A stretch of DNA of 14,604 nt from Lachnospiraceae bacterium UBA4380 (GTDB taxonomy: Bacteria > Bacillota > Clostridia > Lachnospirales > Lachnospiraceae), in assembly GCA_002390025.1 (NCBI GenBank), contig DGRU01000025.1, forward strand, positions 1,732 through 16,335, in the 5' to 3' direction. Positions 13,372-14,604 of the stretch are shown one piece after another. The position numbers were made by a program, and so were the translations under genes. Every line of letters begins with the position of its first letter. The stretch's first letter is position 1. The notes beneath the pieces were generated by a model that saw only the letters and a program-made list of their open reading frames with translations, was not told the origin of the DNA and did not search any database.

Positions 13372-14532
13372 TCAGTGCTTTCCCTTCAGGGTCCTCTTTA
13401 TTTTCCCGGCAGCCCGTGACAGCAGACTTCTGTGGGTGATCACTCCCACAGCCTTTTCAAAGCTTTCACCGGCATCGATCATCCGGTAAAACTCCTCCGT
13501 CCGGGGATGGATCTTTGTGGGCATGGCCAGCTGTTGATTGTGATCTACGATCCAGTCATAGTCCACTTCCTTCAGCTCCATGCAATCCCTGATCCCGGCA
13601 AGCAGCTCCTTTCCCTTTTCCGTGTGAAAAAGGATCGTTGAAGCTCCCTTCTCCATTGACAGGTCCGGATACAGTTCTCCGATGTGGTGGGCGTCACAGA
13701 CGGTAATATCGGAAATCCTCTCCGGCCTTGCATAGATACAGTTTCCGCAGGCCTCCCGGTATGCCAGACGTGCATAATATAATTGAAGATAGGCATCATC
13801 TTTGATTTCAAAATGCTGCCAGGATCCATCTTCAAAATCCACGCGGGCCGACCGGCTGCTCACTTTGCCGTTTACCGGTGTTTTATCGCGGAATGACCAG
13901 CTTTTGATCGTCTTTCCCTTCCGTCCGGCAAGTTCCCGCAGATGCATCTCCAGAAGTTTCTGACTGGGAGCACCGTGACAGACCAGATCCACCAGCAGCA
14001 GATTGTCCTGTTCGCCCGCAATATTGCGGAATGCGGCTACCTGGCAGGGGGTACCGGAAAAAAGGACTCTCTTCCCTGCCCTGACTTCTTCTGCCGCCCT
14101 CTGATAGATCTGCTCCGTATCACTGAGAATATACTTGGATTTTGAGAAGGCTCTGATGTCCTCCTCGCAGTATGCGATATCATTGACGGCGCGAAATCCA
14201 TCCCATCTGACTCCGCAGACCGCATCCGGCTGCCAGGCCCTGACGACTGCAGAAAAAGCACCTCCGGATGAACTGCGGGCTGTCACATCCGCATCCTTAT
14301 GAACACCGACCCTGGCTTCCCTGACCTGCCTGCAGGCCGCCGGCTGATTCAGCATCGGGCATGTTTTTTCACACTTTTTGCATGCAATACAAAGATTTTC
14401 GTCAACTTCAGGATAAAAAAAGCCATGTCGATCGGCCTTCATCACGATGGCCGATTTGGGGCAGACATCTCTGCAGGCCCGGCATCCGCTGCAATGTTGA
14501 CGATCCGGAAGGTTTGGTAATCCGCTGCTCAT
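13372..14532 (-). CDS. FrhB/FdhB-type iron-sulfur protein (coenzyme F420 hydrogenase/dehydrogenase beta-subunit family)
   Basis: The 386-residue protein starts at the ATG 14530-14532, with GGAG 8 nt upstream. The N-terminus holds two [4Fe-4S] ferredoxin clusters: C14-C17-C20-C24 followed by P, and C48-C51-C54-C58 followed by P. FrhB-like domains follow, with RSSSGGAFSA (86-95), VLFSGTPCQVAAFR (156-169) and VDLVCHGAPS (181-190). Further cysteines lie at C262, C265 and C279. Known relatives transfer electrons between ferredoxin-type clusters and a flavin. In Firmicutes without F420, such proteins often sit in exopolysaccharide clusters beside pyruvyl transferases, but none is in this window. 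The usual ITxGDFWG motif reads ITVCDAHHIG (276-285), an unusual Gly-to-Cys change. The partner and substrate are unknown. Confidence 0.9.
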   Translation of the reverse strand: MSSGLPNLPDRQHCSGCRACRDVCPKSAIVMKADRHGFFYPEVDENLCIACKKCEKTCPMLNQPAACRQVREARVGVHKDADVTARSSSGGAFSAVVRAWQPDAVCGVRWDGFRAVNDIAYCEEDIRAFSKSKYILSDTEQIYQRAAEEVRAGKRVLFSGTPCQVAAFRNIAGEQDNLLLVDLVCHGAPSQKLLEMHLRELAGRKGKTIKSWSFRDKTPVNGKVSSRSARVDFEDGSWQHFEIKDDAYLQLYYARLAYREACGNCIYARPERISDITVCDAHHIGELYPDLSMEKGASTILFHTEKGKELLAGIRDCMELKEVDYDWIVDHNQQLAMPTKIHPRTEEFYRMIDAGESFEKAVGVITHRSLLSRAAGKIKRTLKGKH

Positions 14533-14548
14533 TTATCTATCTCCATCT

Positions 14549-14604
14549 ATCAGCTGTCTGTTCTCCGTTCATCAGCTGCCTTTTTTCCCTTTATCAGCTG
14601 TCTG
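14549..14604 (-). repeat. 22-nt tandem repeat array in the FrhB-type gene leader, running off the window
   Basis: ATCAGCTG starts at 14549, 14571 and 14593, an exact 22-nt period; the third unit is cut by the window edge. The first and third units continue TCTG. On the minus strand each unit carries a purine-rich GGAGA or GGGAAA stretch. The ribosome-binding GGAG of the gene (14541-14544) sits in register as a more degraded copy. Confidence 0.8.

Overview
The window looks like a stretch of chromosome from a fairly GC-rich Clostridia-type Firmicute, plausibly of the Lachnospiraceae. This is an inference from the gene families (TmcAL, a SpoIIIE/FtsK-like motor, an LacX-type epimerase, an SseB-like domain, an NSS transporter), from strong AGGAGG-type ribosome sites, and from two well-supported TTG starts. 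I see no rRNA, tRNA, CRISPR array, insertion sequence or phage gene.

Layout. The 3' part of tmcAL (tRNA-Met wobble cytidine acetylation) enters from the left and ends at a strong terminator. A MarR-type regulator follows with its own promoter and a probable operator. Facing it is a minus-strand pair: a Cof-type HAD phosphatase, then an unusual ADP-ribosylglycohydrolase-like protein with a C-terminal SseB-like domain. Back-to-back extended -10 promoters near 5006-5038 separate this pair from a plus-strand alpha/beta hydrolase. After it come a 382-residue FtsK/SpoIIIE-like protein with a broken P-loop and a phosphoglycolate-phosphatase-like HAD protein. From about 8300 to the end all genes are on the minus strand. 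Read in the direction of transcription they are a FrhB-type iron-sulfur protein, an NSS sodium symporter, a lipoprotein, an RluA-type pseudouridine synthase and an LacX-type aldose epimerase.

The genes are mostly unrelated housekeeping and accessory functions, and no single pathway joins them. Two proteins stand out as likely pseudo-enzymes. The ADP-ribosylglycohydrolase keeps its fold signature but has lost most metal-binding aspartates. The FtsK-like protein has lost the Walker A lysine, and its Walker B aspartate is replaced by glutamate.

The other outstanding signal lies between the genes. Seven intergenic gaps carry short, AT-richer direct-repeat arrays, each with its own unit (about 14, 20, 10, 17, 15, 16 and 22 nt) and no shared consensus. 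Several lie between a promoter and its start codon, so they would be transcribed as 5' leader. The clearest is six contiguous 17-nt units just before the FtsK-like gene, beginning inside its candidate -10 box. The last array includes the ribosome-binding region of the FrhB-type gene and runs off the window.
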